Shown: piece after piece, positions 6,635 to 16,700 of the stretch
Numbering within the stretch: position 1 is the stretch's first letter
How the letters are laid out: each line of letters opens with the position of its first letter
Assembly (NCBI GenBank): GCA_031261425.1
Contig: JAISJR010000100.1
Span: 1-44,626, forward strand
Direction of reading: 5' to 3'
DNA from: Planctomycetota bacterium
GTDB taxonomy: Bacteria > Planctomycetota > SZUA-567
DNA: 44,626 nt
The notes under the pieces: generated by a model
What the model was told of the DNA's origin: nothing
Databases searched by the model: none
Seen by the model: only the letters and a program-made list of their open reading frames with translations
Made by a program: the position numbers and the translations under genes

Positions 6635-7528
6635 TTAGTCGTTGTAAATCACCGGACCGTCGGTCGCGTAACCGGGTTGCGCGTAACCTTGTCCGTAGGG
6701 CTGGGCATACGCCGGTTGCGCCCCGTAACCTTGTCCGTAAGCCGGTTGCGCCGGCGCGGGCGCGTAACCGCCGGCGTTGACGTTGGTAATCGCGGCGGCG
6801 TTCAGCAAATCACTGCCGGCGGGGTCGATGTAAATTTCCACGCGCCGGTTAAGTTGCCGCCCGTTCGCGTTGTTGTTGGCGGCGATGGGCTTCAATTCGC
6901 CCCAGCCGGTCGGATACATCAACTCGTTCGGATAGCCGTTTTTGTGCAACTCTTCCAACACCGCGAGCGCGCGCAACAGCGACAATTGGCGATTGGTGCG
7001 GATGCCGTTTTTGCGGGCGTGGTTAATCGGCACGTCGTCGGTGTAGCCGGTAATCATCAGCATAAACCGGTCGTTGCCCAAAATGTCGGCGAAGCGTTTC
7101 AGCGCCGATTTGCCGTCGGGCATCAAGTCGTGGCGCCCCGACGCGAAGAAATAATCGCCCGGCAACAGCAGGCGGTTGCCGACCAGTTCGCCGCCGAGTT
7201 CGTCCGCGAGTTGTTGCAATTTGCGCTCAATTTGTTCGGTCAGCGCCATTTGTCCCTGCATCGCGCCGAGCGCGTTGCGCAGGACGACGAGTTTTTGGTC
7301 GCGCTGACTGATTTCGGCTTCGAGCCGCGCCAGTTCCGCCGGATTGACGCCGTCCGGTTTCGCGCGGAGCGCCGCCAACTGCGCCATCAACCGCTGATTT
7401 TCCTGTTCATAGCGCGTCGCCAAATTGCGCAATTCCTGATTTTCCTCGCGCAAACTTCGCGAACAGCCGCTCCCCAAAGCCAGTAGCGCCGCCAAACCTA
7501 ACACGGCAAAAATATGCGTAAATCTCAT
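6635..7528 (-). CDS. OmpA-family (Pal-like) peptidoglycan-associated lipoprotein
   Basis: A 297-residue protein with a lipoprotein signal peptide (hydrophobic residues 8-18, lipobox LGSGC with Cys22), so it is probably anchored in the outer membrane. Residues about 25-115 form a coiled coil (REENQELRNLATRYEQENQ). From about 120 to 235 comes an OmpA C-terminal peptidoglycan-binding domain (FASGRHDLMPDGKSAL, MLMITGYTDDVPI, NRQLSLLRALAV, GRQLNRRVEIYID). A Tyr/Gly/Pro/Gln-rich tail of PAYGQGY-type repeats ends the protein and is unusual for this family. The gene has its own terminator at 6576-6608. Confidence 0.9.
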   Translation of the reverse strand: MRFTHIFAVLGLAALLALGSGCSRSLREENQELRNLATRYEQENQRLMAQLAALRAKPDGVNPAELARLEAEISQRDQKLVVLRNALGAMQGQMALTEQIERKLQQLADELGGELVGNRLLLPGDYFFASGRHDLMPDGKSALKRFADILGNDRFMLMITGYTDDVPINHARKNGIRTNRQLSLLRALAVLEELHKNGYPNELMYPTGWGELKPIAANNNANGRQLNRRVEIYIDPAGSDLLNAAAITNVNAGGYAPAPAQPAYGQGYGAQPAYAQPYGQGYAQPGYATDGPVIYND

Positions 7529-7710
7529 CGGTCATCTCCTTCTAAATGCGGGAAAAATGTCGCTTGGGCTTGAAATGTGTGAATTGTAAGTTTATCGGCG
7601 GAAAATAAATGCCCGCCGCGCAGAATTTCGACAACGGTTGACGGCGCGACGACGAGACAGACCGGTCGCCCAATTTTTTTCTCTCAAATCAACGGTTAAA
7701 CCGGTCCCAA

Positions 7711-10700
7711 TCAATCCGCCATCAACTCGCGCAACTTTTTCTCCGACACGCTCGTGAACGCGCCGAGTTCCTGCGCGAACAGCGTCAGGCGGAAGTCCTC
7801 CAACAGCCAGCGGAACGTCCGCAATTTTTCCCGCCGCGCCGGTTGCGCCGCGCCGCCGTCCGGTCGCCCCGCCTCTTCCTGCCGGAGCGCCGCAAATTCG
7901 CGGACGCAATAATCCCAAAACGGCGCGATGGTCGCGACGCGGGCTTCGTCCCGCGCCAAATTCGCCGTCAATTTTTGCAAGCGCCACGCCACGCCTTCGA
8001 CATAACGCGGCAGACGCGGCAGATACGTCGCGCCCGCGTCGCCGATAAATTGCGGATGGATTAACGCCGAAAAATGGCGTTGCAAGTCGGCGTAGGAGGT
8101 CTGCCGCGCCGGTTTGACCGCGCCGAAAATTTGCCCGTATAAACGCGACGCTTGCTCCAACGTCGCGCTCGCGGCGAGCGCCAACGCTTGCGCCGCCGGA
8201 TACCAGTCGCGGCGAAATTTTTCGACCCATTGCGCGAATTCCGCCGCCGTGCGCGGCTCCGCGTCCGTCAACAAGCCGTCCGCCGCCGCGTCGAGAATTT
8301 TTTCCGGTAAATTTTGCCCTTTGAGCGCGGAAAAAAATTGCCGCGCCGTCGCCGACAAACTCAACGATTTCGCAATTTTTTCGACTTGCGTCCCCAGCGC
8401 CAAATACAGCAGACGCCGCAATCCTTTGCGCGTCGCGCGCGCCGCCGCCGCCGGCGTGTCGGACAGCAACAACGTAACGCTCGCGCCGCAGTCCCGCAAC
8501 GTCGGATAACCGACCGCGCCGCCGGACAGCGGCACGCTGACCGGAAAAGCGAAGTCCCATTGGGTAATGCCGCTTCGCTCGAAATCATTTTTCGGCGCTT
8601 GCAAAAACGTTACTTTCGCCCGCGTCGCGCACGCGGTTTGCAACGCCGCCAAATCGCGCCCGCTACTTAAAACCGCGCCGCGTCCGTCCAACACGCGAAA
8701 ATTCATCCGCAAAAACGGCAATAATTCGTCGGGGCGAAAATCGTCCGCCGTAACTTTAACGCCGGTTTTTCGCCACAAAATTTCCGCCAGCGCGATTAGA
8801 AAATTCGGGCGTTCTTTCGCCGCCGCATTTAATTGCGGCAAAATTTTATCGAGCGTGTCGCCGACCGGCGCAAATTCTTTGCGTAACGAGCGCGGCAGAC
8901 CGCGCAACAGTTGCGCGACTTTTTCGCCGAGCAACCCCGGCACGAGCCACGCGAAATCGTCCGCCGTCAAGCCCGCCAACGCCGCGACCGGAACGGCGCA
9001 AGTTACGCCGTCGTCCGCCGCGCCGGGGTCGAATTTATAGGAGAGCGCCAAGCGGTAATCGCCGCGCCGCCACACCGGCGGAAATAAATCCTCGCTCAAA
9101 CCCGTCGCCGTCTGCAACACGATGTCGCTTTCGCGCAACAGCAACGGCTCGCGTCCGGCTTTTTTTTCGGCGTCAATCCAACGCTCCAACGCCGTGCCGG
9201 TGTTGATGTCGGGCGGCAAGCGCTCGGCGAAAAAAGCCGCGAGCGCGTCGGCGGAAATCAGCAAATCGCGGCGGCGCAATTTTTCCTCGCGCTCGCGCAC
9301 TTGCGCGACGAGCCGCCGGTTGCGGTCGAGGAAGTCCAAGCGGCAACGCAATTTTTCGTTGACCAAACCCTCGCGAATAAAGACCGCGCGGGACGCCGCC
9401 GCGTCGATAGTTCCGTAATGGACGACGCGCCCGCGCACCACCGGCAAGCCGAACAACGTGGCGTTGCAGTGCGCGCGCACCACGCCGAATTTTTCGTCGA
9501 AAAACGGCTCGCTGTAACTGTATTTCAACAAATGCGCCGCTTCGCGTTCAAGCCATTCCGGTTCGATTGCCGCCGCCGTGCGCGCGAAGACGCGCGACGT
9601 TTCGACGATTTCCGCCGCCATCACCCACGCCGGTTTGCCCTTCACGCCCGACCCCGGAAAAAGCACAAATTGCGCCTCCCGCGCCCCGCGATAAATTTTC
9701 GCGTCCTCGTCCCAGTAGCCGACGCGACCGAGCAAACCGGACAGCAGGGCGCGGTGTAAGTTGGGGTCGAGCAGTGAAGAGCGGGCTGTAGGCGAGTGGG
9801 CAGTGGACAGTGAGCAGTGGGCAGTTTGCTCATTACAACTCCGACGCTCATTTTTTGCCGTATTTTTACGATTGGAATCGCTGTCCACTGCCGACTGCCC
9901 ACTGCCCACTCGTTCTCTGTCCACTGCCGACTGCCCACTGCTCACTGCGGTCTGCTCACTGCCGACTGCCCACTGTCCGCTCATCTCCGCCAATTGCGCC
10001 CGCGTTTCCCGCCATTCTTTCAGCCGCCGCCAACTCAAAAAATGTTCGCGGCAGAAATGGTGAAATTGGTTGCCGCTCAATTTTTCACGCTCGCGTTCGA
10101 CGTGATTCCACAAATGCAAAAAGGCGCGGAAATCGGAAAATTGGTCGGCGTAAGCGCGGTGTTTCGCGGTCGCGGCGTCCTTGCCGTCGGGCGGACGCAA
10201 GCGCGGGTCGGCGACGGTCAGCGCGGCGACAATCGTCAGCGCGTCCGGCAAGACGCCGTAATTCGCCGCCGTCAGCAAAATTTTTCCATAACGCGGGGAC
10301 AGCGGCAACGCCGCGAGTCGCCGACCGGCGGCGGTGATATTTAACCGTTCGTCCAACGCGCCGATTTCCTGCAATTCGGCGTAACCGGCTTTGACCAGCG
10401 CGCGCGGCGGCGGGTCGAGAAACGGAAAATCCTCGACGGCGCCGAGTTGCAATTCGCGCATCTGTAAAATGACGCCGGCGAGCGAGGAGCGCAAAATTTC
10501 CGGCGGCGTAAATTTTTCGCGGTCGGCGAAATCGGCGAGCGAATACAGGCGCACGCACACGCCCGGCGCGACGCGCCCGCACCGTCCGGCGCGTTGCGCG
10601 GCGGCGGCTTGCGACACCCGCTCGACCGGCAACATTTCGATTTGCGCTTTCGGGTTGTAGCGTTTGAGCCGCGCCAGCCCGCTGTCGATGACGTAACGGA

Positions 10701-11577
10701 CGCGCGGCACGGTAATCGACGTTTCGGCGACGTTGGTGGCGACGATGAGGCGCGGCAAGTCGCGCGGGTAAAAAATTTGCCGTTGCTGTTCGGACGCCAT
10801 CCGCCCGTAAAGCGGCAGAATTTCGCGCGGCGGCAACGGCATATTTTCAAGATGGGCGCACGTTTCGCGAATATCCTGCTCGCCGGCGAGAAAAATCAGC
10901 GTGTCGGCGGCGCCGCGCTCGCGCCATAACTTCGTTACCGCCGCGCCGACCAAATGCGAAATTTCGTGTTCTTCGTCCGGCTCGTCTTCGTCGCGCTCCG
11001 ACGGCGGCGCGTAAAAAATTTCGATGGGAAACGTCCGCCCCTCGACATTCAACACCGGCGCGCCGGCGAAGAATTGGCTGAAGCGCTCGACGGCGAGCGT
11101 GGCGGAACTGACGATAATTTTCAGGTCGCGGCGGCGGTCGGCGAGGCGGCGCAAACCGCCGAGCAGAAAGTCGATGTTGAGCGTCCGCTCGTGGGCTTCG
11201 TCGATGATGACGGTGTCGTAGCCGCGCAAGAGCGGGTCGCGGCGGGCTTGCGCGAGCAACACGCCGTCGGTCATAAATTTGATTTGCGTTTGCGGACCGC
11301 TTTTTTCGGCGAAGCGGATTTGATAGCCGACGACTGCGCCGAGCGGCGAGGCGAGTTCGCTCGCGACGCGCTCGGCGACGCTGACGGCGGCGACGCGCCG
11401 CGGCTCGGTGCAGGCAATCGCGCGGCGTCCGAGTTCGAGGCAAATTTTGGGAATTTGCGTGGTTTTGCCGCTACCGGTGGCGCCGGCGACAATCACGACT
11501 TGCCGGTCGCGAATGAGCCGCGCCAGTTCGCCGCGCGCTTGCGTTATCGGCAGTTCGTCGGGATAGGTGAAGAGCAT
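7711..11577 (-). CDS. hrpA: ATP-dependent RNA helicase HrpA (DEAH/RHA family)
   Basis: A 1288-residue helicase close to the length of E. coli HrpA. The motifs are GATGSGKTTQ at 32-41, DEAH at 126-129, SATL at 158-161, then IVATNVAETSITV and QRAGRCGR, followed by HA2, OB-fold and the long HrpA-specific C-terminal region. HrpA acts on mRNA and rescues stalled ribosomes in E. coli. Residues about 532-595 are encoded by GGGCAGT-type heptamer repeats and are low-complexity (SGQWAVGSEQTAVSSGQSAV). They replace the short linker that normally precedes the HxALL(S/T)GLL segment (here HRALLSGLL). The frame stays open through this insert, so the protein is probably still made. Confidence 0.92.
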   Translation of the reverse strand: MLFTYPDELPITQARGELARLIRDRQVVIVAGATGSGKTTQIPKICLELGRRAIACTEPRRVAAVSVAERVASELASPLGAVVGYQIRFAEKSGPQTQIKFMTDGVLLAQARRDPLLRGYDTVIIDEAHERTLNIDFLLGGLRRLADRRRDLKIIVSSATLAVERFSQFFAGAPVLNVEGRTFPIEIFYAPPSERDEDEPDEEHEISHLVGAAVTKLWRERGAADTLIFLAGEQDIRETCAHLENMPLPPREILPLYGRMASEQQRQIFYPRDLPRLIVATNVAETSITVPRVRYVIDSGLARLKRYNPKAQIEMLPVERVSQAAAAQRAGRCGRVAPGVCVRLYSLADFADREKFTPPEILRSSLAGVILQMRELQLGAVEDFPFLDPPPRALVKAGYAELQEIGALDERLNITAAGRRLAALPLSPRYGKILLTAANYGVLPDALTIVAALTVADPRLRPPDGKDAATAKHRAYADQFSDFRAFLHLWNHVEREREKLSGNQFHHFCREHFLSWRRLKEWRETRAQLAEMSGQWAVGSEQTAVSSGQSAVDRERVGSGQSAVDSDSNRKNTAKNERRSCNEQTAHCSLSTAHSPTARSSLLDPNLHRALLSGLLGRVGYWDEDAKIYRGAREAQFVLFPGSGVKGKPAWVMAAEIVETSRVFARTAAAIEPEWLEREAAHLLKYSYSEPFFDEKFGVVRAHCNATLFGLPVVRGRVVHYGTIDAAASRAVFIREGLVNEKLRCRLDFLDRNRRLVAQVREREEKLRRRDLLISADALAAFFAERLPPDINTGTALERWIDAEKKAGREPLLLRESDIVLQTATGLSEDLFPPVWRRGDYRLALSYKFDPGAADDGVTCAVPVAALAGLTADDFAWLVPGLLGEKVAQLLRGLPRSLRKEFAPVGDTLDKILPQLNAAAKERPNFLIALAEILWRKTGVKVTADDFRPDELLPFLRMNFRVLDGRGAVLSSGRDLAALQTACATRAKVTFLQAPKNDFERSGITQWDFAFPVSVPLSGGAVGYPTLRDCGASVTLLLSDTPAAAARATRKGLRRLLYLALGTQVEKIAKSLSLSATARQFFSALKGQNLPEKILDAAADGLLTDAEPRTAAEFAQWVEKFRRDWYPAAQALALAASATLEQASRLYGQIFGAVKPARQTSYADLQRHFSALIHPQFIGDAGATYLPRLPRYVEGVAWRLQKLTANLARDEARVATIAPFWDYCVREFAALRQEEAGRPDGGAAQPARREKLRTFRWLLEDFRLTLFAQELGAFTSVSEKKLRELMAD
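9793..9982. repeat. GGGCAGT heptamer arrays inside hrpA
   Basis: A GGGCAGT/GGACAGT/GAGCAGT array (9793-9827) and a much longer complementary array of CACTGCC/GACTGCC units (about 9891-9977) flank a spacer. This is the same inverted-arm plan as the intergenic elements, but inside a coding region and read through in frame. Confidence 0.8.
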
Positions 11578-11757
11578 TAGACCTGTTCGTTAGCCGTGAA
11601 AGAAAGAACAATTACGAATTGTAGAGCAACGGCAAAAAAAATCCGCCGTCGGCGCCAACCTCCGCCGAAAGAAAGAAGTTCGACTCGTTTTTGCCGTCCG
11701 GTCTGCCGTAAAAGTCGAAGTTAAATTTTACGGCGGGCGTTTTGAGGCGGGCGGACG

Positions 11758-11934
11758 ATGGTGCAATGCCGGCAATGCAAACAGGTGCGGGACGGCGGCG
11801 ATTTTCGTTTGCCGCGCGCGGCGGAATTGGACGACAGCGTGCGCCCGACTTATTGCCCGCGGTGCGCCGCCGCGTTGTTGCGTCAGATACAAGCGGGCGA
11901 TTGGGCGCGAGGAAATACGCGCGTCGCCGTTTGA
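11758..11934 (+). CDS. Small CxxC zinc-ribbon protein
   Basis: A 58-residue frame starting at ATG 11758 with a GAGG-type site about 11 nt upstream. The N-terminus reads MVQCRQCKQVRDGGDF and a second pair appears as TYCPRCAAALL, giving C4-x2-C7 and C33-x2-C36, the pattern of a two-knuckle zinc ribbon. It ends 21 nt before the peptidyl-prolyl isomerase gene and could be co-transcribed with it. The frame uses the GC-rich codon style of its neighbours. Function is unknown. Confidence 0.55.
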   Translation: MVQCRQCKQVRDGGDFRLPRAAELDDSVRPTYCPRCAAALLRQIQAGDWARGNTRVAV

Positions 11935-11955
11935 CCACTATTAGGAAAATTTCCC

Positions 11956-12591
11956 ATGAAAAAATTTATGAGTTTTACCCTCGTGTCGCTCGCCGCTTTT
12001 TTGCTCGCCGCTTGCGGCGCGGACGCAACTTCGGAAAGGACCGCCGTGGCAAAACACAAGAAGAAAAAAAGCGTTTCCGCCGCCGCCGGCGAGAAACCGG
12101 CGCAAGTCAAACTTACCACCAACGTCGGCGAAATCGTCATCGAACTGTTCCCGAAAGAAGCGCCGATTTCGACGGCGAATTTCCTCGCCTACGCGCGCGA
12201 CGGCTTTTACGCCGGTACGATTTTTCACCGCGTCATTCCGAATTTTATGATTCAGGGCGGCGGGATGGACGCGCAATTGCGCGAAAAAGACGGCAAAAAA
12301 GCGCCCATCAAAAACGAAGCCGACAACGGTTTGCAGAATGTGCGCGGCACGTTGGCGATGGCGCGCACCGGCGAAGTCAACAGCGCGACTTCGCAATTTT
12401 TCATCAACCTGAAAGACAATTCGTTTTTAGACCACGGCGCGCGCGATTTCGGTTACGCCGTCTTCGGCAAGGTGGTCAAGGGAATGGAAATCGTCGATAA
12501 AATCGCGCTCGTCCGCACCGGCAACGCCGGCGTCCATCAAGATGTCCCGCAAACGCCGATTATGATTGAAAAGGCGGAAGTGATTGAGTAG
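11956..12591 (+). CDS. Cyclophilin-type peptidyl-prolyl cis-trans isomerase, lipoprotein
   Basis: A 211-residue protein with AGGA before ATG 11956. The signal peptide ends in a lipobox (LLAAC, Cys20), placing it on the outside of the inner membrane or on the outer membrane. A short Lys-rich linker (KHKKKKS) is followed by a full cyclophilin domain: [63 protein letters not shown] and [17 protein letters not shown]. The catalytic Arg of FHRV and the FMIQGG and QFFI motifs are intact. It would speed proline isomerisation during folding of exported proteins. Confidence 0.92.
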   Translation: MKKFMSFTLVSLAAFLLAACGADATSERTAVAKHKKKKSVSAAAGEKPAQVKLTTNVGEIVIELFPKEAPISTANFLAYARDGFYAGTIFHRVIPNFMIQGGGMDAQLREKDGKKAPIKNEADNGLQNVRGTLAMARTGEVNSATSQFFINLKDNSFLDHGARDFGYAVFGKVVKGMEIVDKIALVRTGNAGVHQDVPQTPIMIEKAEVIE

Positions 12592-13008
12592 AGAAAGAGC
12601 AATTAAAAATTACGCATTACGACGGCGGCGCTCTATTCAGTTGCCACGCCTTTTAAGGCGTGGTGCGCGGGCAGAAAAATAAAGGGCTTTAGCCCAAAGT
12701 AAAAAAAATGTCGTCTAACGGCTTTAGCCCAACAATTGTTTGGGCTAAAGCCCTTTCTTTTTTCAACGCCACGCTAAAGCGGGCGGCGATTAACCGCCGA
12801 CCGCGCGATATGGAGTTGACGGCGTAACGCGCGCTACGCGCGATTTTCCCCTTGCTTGTAACTTTTTCCCGTTTTCTCGCGAATCTCACGTCGTTGCCGC
12901 TGGCTTAGCGGCGCGGAGAATTTTACAATTTCCGGCGCCTTTTCCCTTTCTTAAACTTCTTAACTCACCCTAAATTTCTTATTGGTCTTATCAGCAGGAG
13001 GGACTCCG
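12592..13008. other. Intergenic region with palindromic element and gene leader
   Basis: No protein gene is seen. It begins with an AATT/ATTACG heptamer-like fragment, then holds a MITE-like palindromic element (12630 to about 12800), then a less structured leader. That leader ends in the strong ribosome site CAGGAGGG at 12994-13001 for the pilin-like gene. Confidence 0.6.
12630..12800. repeat. MITE-like palindromic element, copy 1 (right end degraded)
   Basis: It starts with CTCTATTCAGTTGCC and the hairpin CACGCC-TTTTAA-GGCGTG. Then come GGGCTTTAGCCC, GGCTTTAGCC and GGGCTAAAGCCC palindromes. The expected right end (CACGCGCTAAAGCGCGTGG) is only partly preserved as CACGCTAAAGCGGG. Better copies lie at 21665 and 41854. 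Confidence 0.75.
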
Positions 13009-13746
13009 ATGACAACACGCAAAAGAGAACAGGGCGTCGCCGTCATTGTCGCGGTGGCGCTGGCGGTGGCGTTAGTGATGGTGGCGACGGCGTTGCTCGG
13101 CACGGCGCGGCGGCACACCGACACGGCGCGGGCGTATCGCCAGACCGATATGTTGCAAATGGCGTTGCTAAGCGTCAAAGCCGACGCGATATATCAACTA
13201 AACGCCGGCGACCTTGCCGCGGCGCTAAGCGAGCCGCCGCTCGGCAAAAACTTGTATGACTTCGACGGCGCCCACGGTTTTGTCGCGCCGCGCGACTTTG
13301 CCGACCCCGCTTCCCTAATCAGCGGCTTCCGCCCCGCCGCCGCCGATTTTTACACCCGCGACACCGGCAATTATTTTGACCGGAAAATGAATCCGACGAC
13401 GGAGGAGCAGAGCATTTACGCGCTGAAAACCCGCGCCTACGCGGTGCCGCTGGCTTCGGCGTTTTTGGTCGAAATGGTGAAGAAATACCGCGAGATTGAC
13501 GGCGATACCACGCGCGACCCGATTTATCCTTTCCCCGGTTTATTCGACGGCGAAAACGCGCTGGCGCAAAATATGGTGAACGTTTATACCGACACCTACG
13601 CGGTTTATCCGTATAAACGCCATAATTGGAACGGCACGACCGCCATCGACAACGCTCATAATGAATTTGCGCTGGACGATTTTATTTTGCCGAAAAATTA
13701 TCATTTGAGCGACAGCAGTTACGGGGGGGGGGGGGCAACCGGTTGA
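13009..13746 (+). CDS. Large secreted pilin-like protein, N-terminal part, out of frame after G13 tract
   Basis: The start is ATG 13009 with CAGGAGGG 7 nt upstream. The first residues (MTTRKREQGVAVIVAVALA and on to about 35) are a short basic leader followed by one hydrophobic helix. This resembles the N-termini of PilX/pseudopilin-like proteins and of the large Verrucomicrobium/Chthoniobacter cassette proteins, but it lacks the classical Glu5 of pilins. After residue 238 the G13 run shifts the frame and the product stops at 13746. With 12 G the frame continues into the 3' part, giving about 1339 residues. No enzyme motif is visible. Confidence 0.7.
   Translation: MTTRKREQGVAVIVAVALAVALVMVATALLGTARRHTDTARAYRQTDMLQMALLSVKADAIYQLNAGDLAAALSEPPLGKNLYDFDGAHGFVAPRDFADPASLISGFRPAAADFYTRDTGNYFDRKMNPTTEEQSIYALKTRAYAVPLASAFLVEMVKKYREIDGDTTRDPIYPFPGLFDGENALAQNMVNVYTDTYAVYPYKRHNWNGTTAIDNAHNEFALDDFILPKNYHLSDSSYGGGGATG
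13723..13735. repeat. G13 homopolymer inside pilin-like gene
   Basis: Thirteen consecutive G after codons for SDSSY. The upstream frame reads GGGGATG then stop. The downstream frame resumes with QPVDLAFAIAG directly after the tract. The frame is restored if the tract length is a multiple of three (12 or 15). Confidence 0.85.
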
Positions 13747-13789
13747 TTTAGCGTTTGCAATCGCGGGATTAAATACTACTGCCAAAGTA

Positions 13790-16700
13790 ATGGAGTTATA
13801 TGAGATTGACGGCGATAACACCACCCATATACAGTTTTACGGCGGTGTCAATAATAATAGCGATACTGATAGTGTCGGAATCCGAAATGCCGTTGGGACA
13901 AGCATTAGTCATATTTTTACGCAAATAACAATCGTCAACGACAATAACATCAAAAGAACCTATGACCTCCCCAAAGTCGTGATGAATTACGGCGGCGGAG
14001 CCGCCAAATACAAAGAGGAAAGATTAGGATTCAATAATGACGCCGCTGACCTTGATTATGACGCCGTTATTGGCGATATTGACGACCCCACATCGATTAT
14101 TGCCAAATATTTCACCGACACCGCTAACACTGCGATAAAAAACCGGTATGAATTTAATACTTTCAACGAACTCGGCGTAAATTTTTCGCTATTAGGAAAT
14201 CCCGCCGATGAATACGCGGTTTTTACCGGTTCGATACCGTATCGGACGATGGCGTATGAAGACCCGCGGTTAGTCGGGCGGACGATTAAGGCGACTTTAT
14301 TCGGCGAGAACGACTACGGCGCGACTTTCGTCGAGGGCAATTATCCGCAAGCAATCATTGACGCGCTCAAAAACGGTAATTTGACCGCCGCGCTTGCCCA
14401 ACAAAACGGCGTGGATTTCGGGGAATTTAGCCGCGCCGGAACGCCGTTAAGCGCGACGGTTGCCCAAGAGAGCGAACGCCGTCCCATCAAATTCACGCTA
14501 AACGCGCAAACGCCGGAATGGTTGATTACGGCGCTTGTCGGCTGGCAGATGTTCAACAGCCCAACGGCAGAAAAACGGATGGCGGCGCAAGCCCATTCAC
14601 AATACGAAGGCGGCGCGATTTACCGGATTGACTATGCGTCCATCACCGGCGGCGCTTATGTTTTCGACCAGCGGTTGCTTTATGAAAATAGCGGCGGAAC
14701 GTTTTCCCCCGAATTGATTATCACGCCTTATGGCTACACCGCGCCGGATATGACGCAGATTGTTACGGCGGGCAACGGTAATTATCACAGTTTTCCCTTG
14801 AAGTATGACGGCGTGATTACCTGTCTGGAAGGTCCGGTCAACGCGGTGGGCTGGAGCGGCTGGCGCGACACCACAAATTTGGATTTGCTGGCGTTTGCGC
14901 CGAACACCTCCAACAGTTACGTGGCGAACGGCGCCAGTCCGTTCAGCGTCAACTACATCGACCCGCGCACGGGAACTTTTGCCGGCACCGGCACTTATGT
15001 CCGTCCGTCCGTTTCGGCGGATTACAACGCGGATAACCCGGACAATCCGTTTTACGCCGGACGGTTGGGGATTTACGGCAATACCTTGCGCGCGCACGGC
15101 GAATTGGCGCGGATTGTCGAAATCATCAATGAACACAAAGGCGACGCCGACCCCATCGCCGCGATTATTGCCGCAATTTACGCCGACCCGCAAGTCGGCT
15201 ATGAAATCGGCGCGCCGGTCAGTCGCACGGTCTTGGCGCGGAATCCGTTTGAAGGCACGACGATTTGGGCGCGGAATCCGAGCGGCGCCGGCGATTATCA
15301 ACCGGTGCTTTGGACGACCAATTCCGCGCCGGAGTGGGACAAGGTGATGAGAAACAAGGTGGACGGGGCGGACGTGGATAATCCCGCACGGTCAGAGATA
15401 CACGCGCCGTCGTTTGCGCTGTTGACGAGCGGCTCCGGTTTCACCGCCGACCGCTACATTGAAACGTTTATGGACTCCGGCATAACCTATGTATCAAATA
15501 GTCAGAGTGGCGGACATTGCGACAACGGTGGCGAATGCACCAGCGGCGACTGGCGCGATTTCGTCGTCGATAATGTCGCTCTCGACTGGGACGGCTCGCC
15601 GATGAATTTGATTGGCGGCGCGAATTTCGGTTTTTACAACACGATTTCCTACGCCAGAGAAAGCGCGTTCCAAGACAGTTATTTTCAGAAGGGACTCCCT
15701 TACGCGAGCGCGCATCCTTACGATCTTTGGCGTGGCGTCTCGGACGGAACCGGTTCCAACGTGCAGGGGTATGACAGTGAGTCGGCAGGAGGAAACACTA
15801 CGTCGGCGATAGGATTTGCCGAGCCGGTATGGTATAGCACCGGCAACGCGATGGCGCCGGACTACGCTCTACGCGCGTCATGGTTCGGTTCTACTTGGTC
15901 ATACAGTTTGAGTTTTAGCAACAATTACCGTAGCGGACCGGTAATCTATTGCGATGCGGGAGGCGCGAGCGCCGGAAATTACAGTAGCCGCGCCCCCGCC
16001 GACGTGCGCACGTTGACCGCGCCGCCGTATCAAACCGGCACCGGACGCTGGGACGACCGCGGTTCCAACACGGCGTCTGGACACGACGCGCCGGGCTATA
16101 CTACTATCGACACCGTATTCGGTTATGGCAGCGCTTCGCCCTATAAAACCGACCCGTCAAAAAACGGCACGCTGTATCGCAACGACGCGACAAAAAAAAT
16201 CTCGCAGTGGCGGTGGAATTGGGGACGTTGGGTGCAGATTCCCGCAGGACCGGAAAAAGGCGGCGAGGACTTGAAGACGTTTGTTTTTGACGGCAATCAG
16301 CCCGGCAAACGAATGATTATGACGCCGGAAGTTGCAGATTGCGATGACGCCACTACGGACTGCGTAACTGTCGGAGCGCCTATCTACGGCAACCATCTCT
16401 GGGGCGAAAAAGCGTATCACTACCTCAAAGTCACCGACGCCGGCGATTTGGTCTTTATCGGACCGCTTGCGCTTCCAACTAACAAGGATTCTGTGTTGAA
16501 CGACGCGCCATTGGCGTATGCCGATGCCGACGGCGTTTGGCAACCGACGACGTTAAATAAGGCGGCGTTGGCGTATGCCGGTCGGTTTGTGATGCGCCGT
16601 TCTCACATACATCGCTGGCAACCGGCGATTGGGTCGGTCTATCCGATGTATTTGGAAGTCAATCCGCAAGCCATCAAAAACGCCGCGATTGAACGGGTCG

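Noticed and set aside
6554-7486. A 310-codon open frame on the plus strand
   Set aside because: It is the antisense shadow of the OmpA-like lipoprotein gene, a side effect of GC-rich codon use.
7592-8560. A 322-codon open frame on the minus strand
   Set aside because: It overlaps hrpA in another frame, is Arg/Gly-rich and shows no family pattern; hrpA is intact through the same bases.
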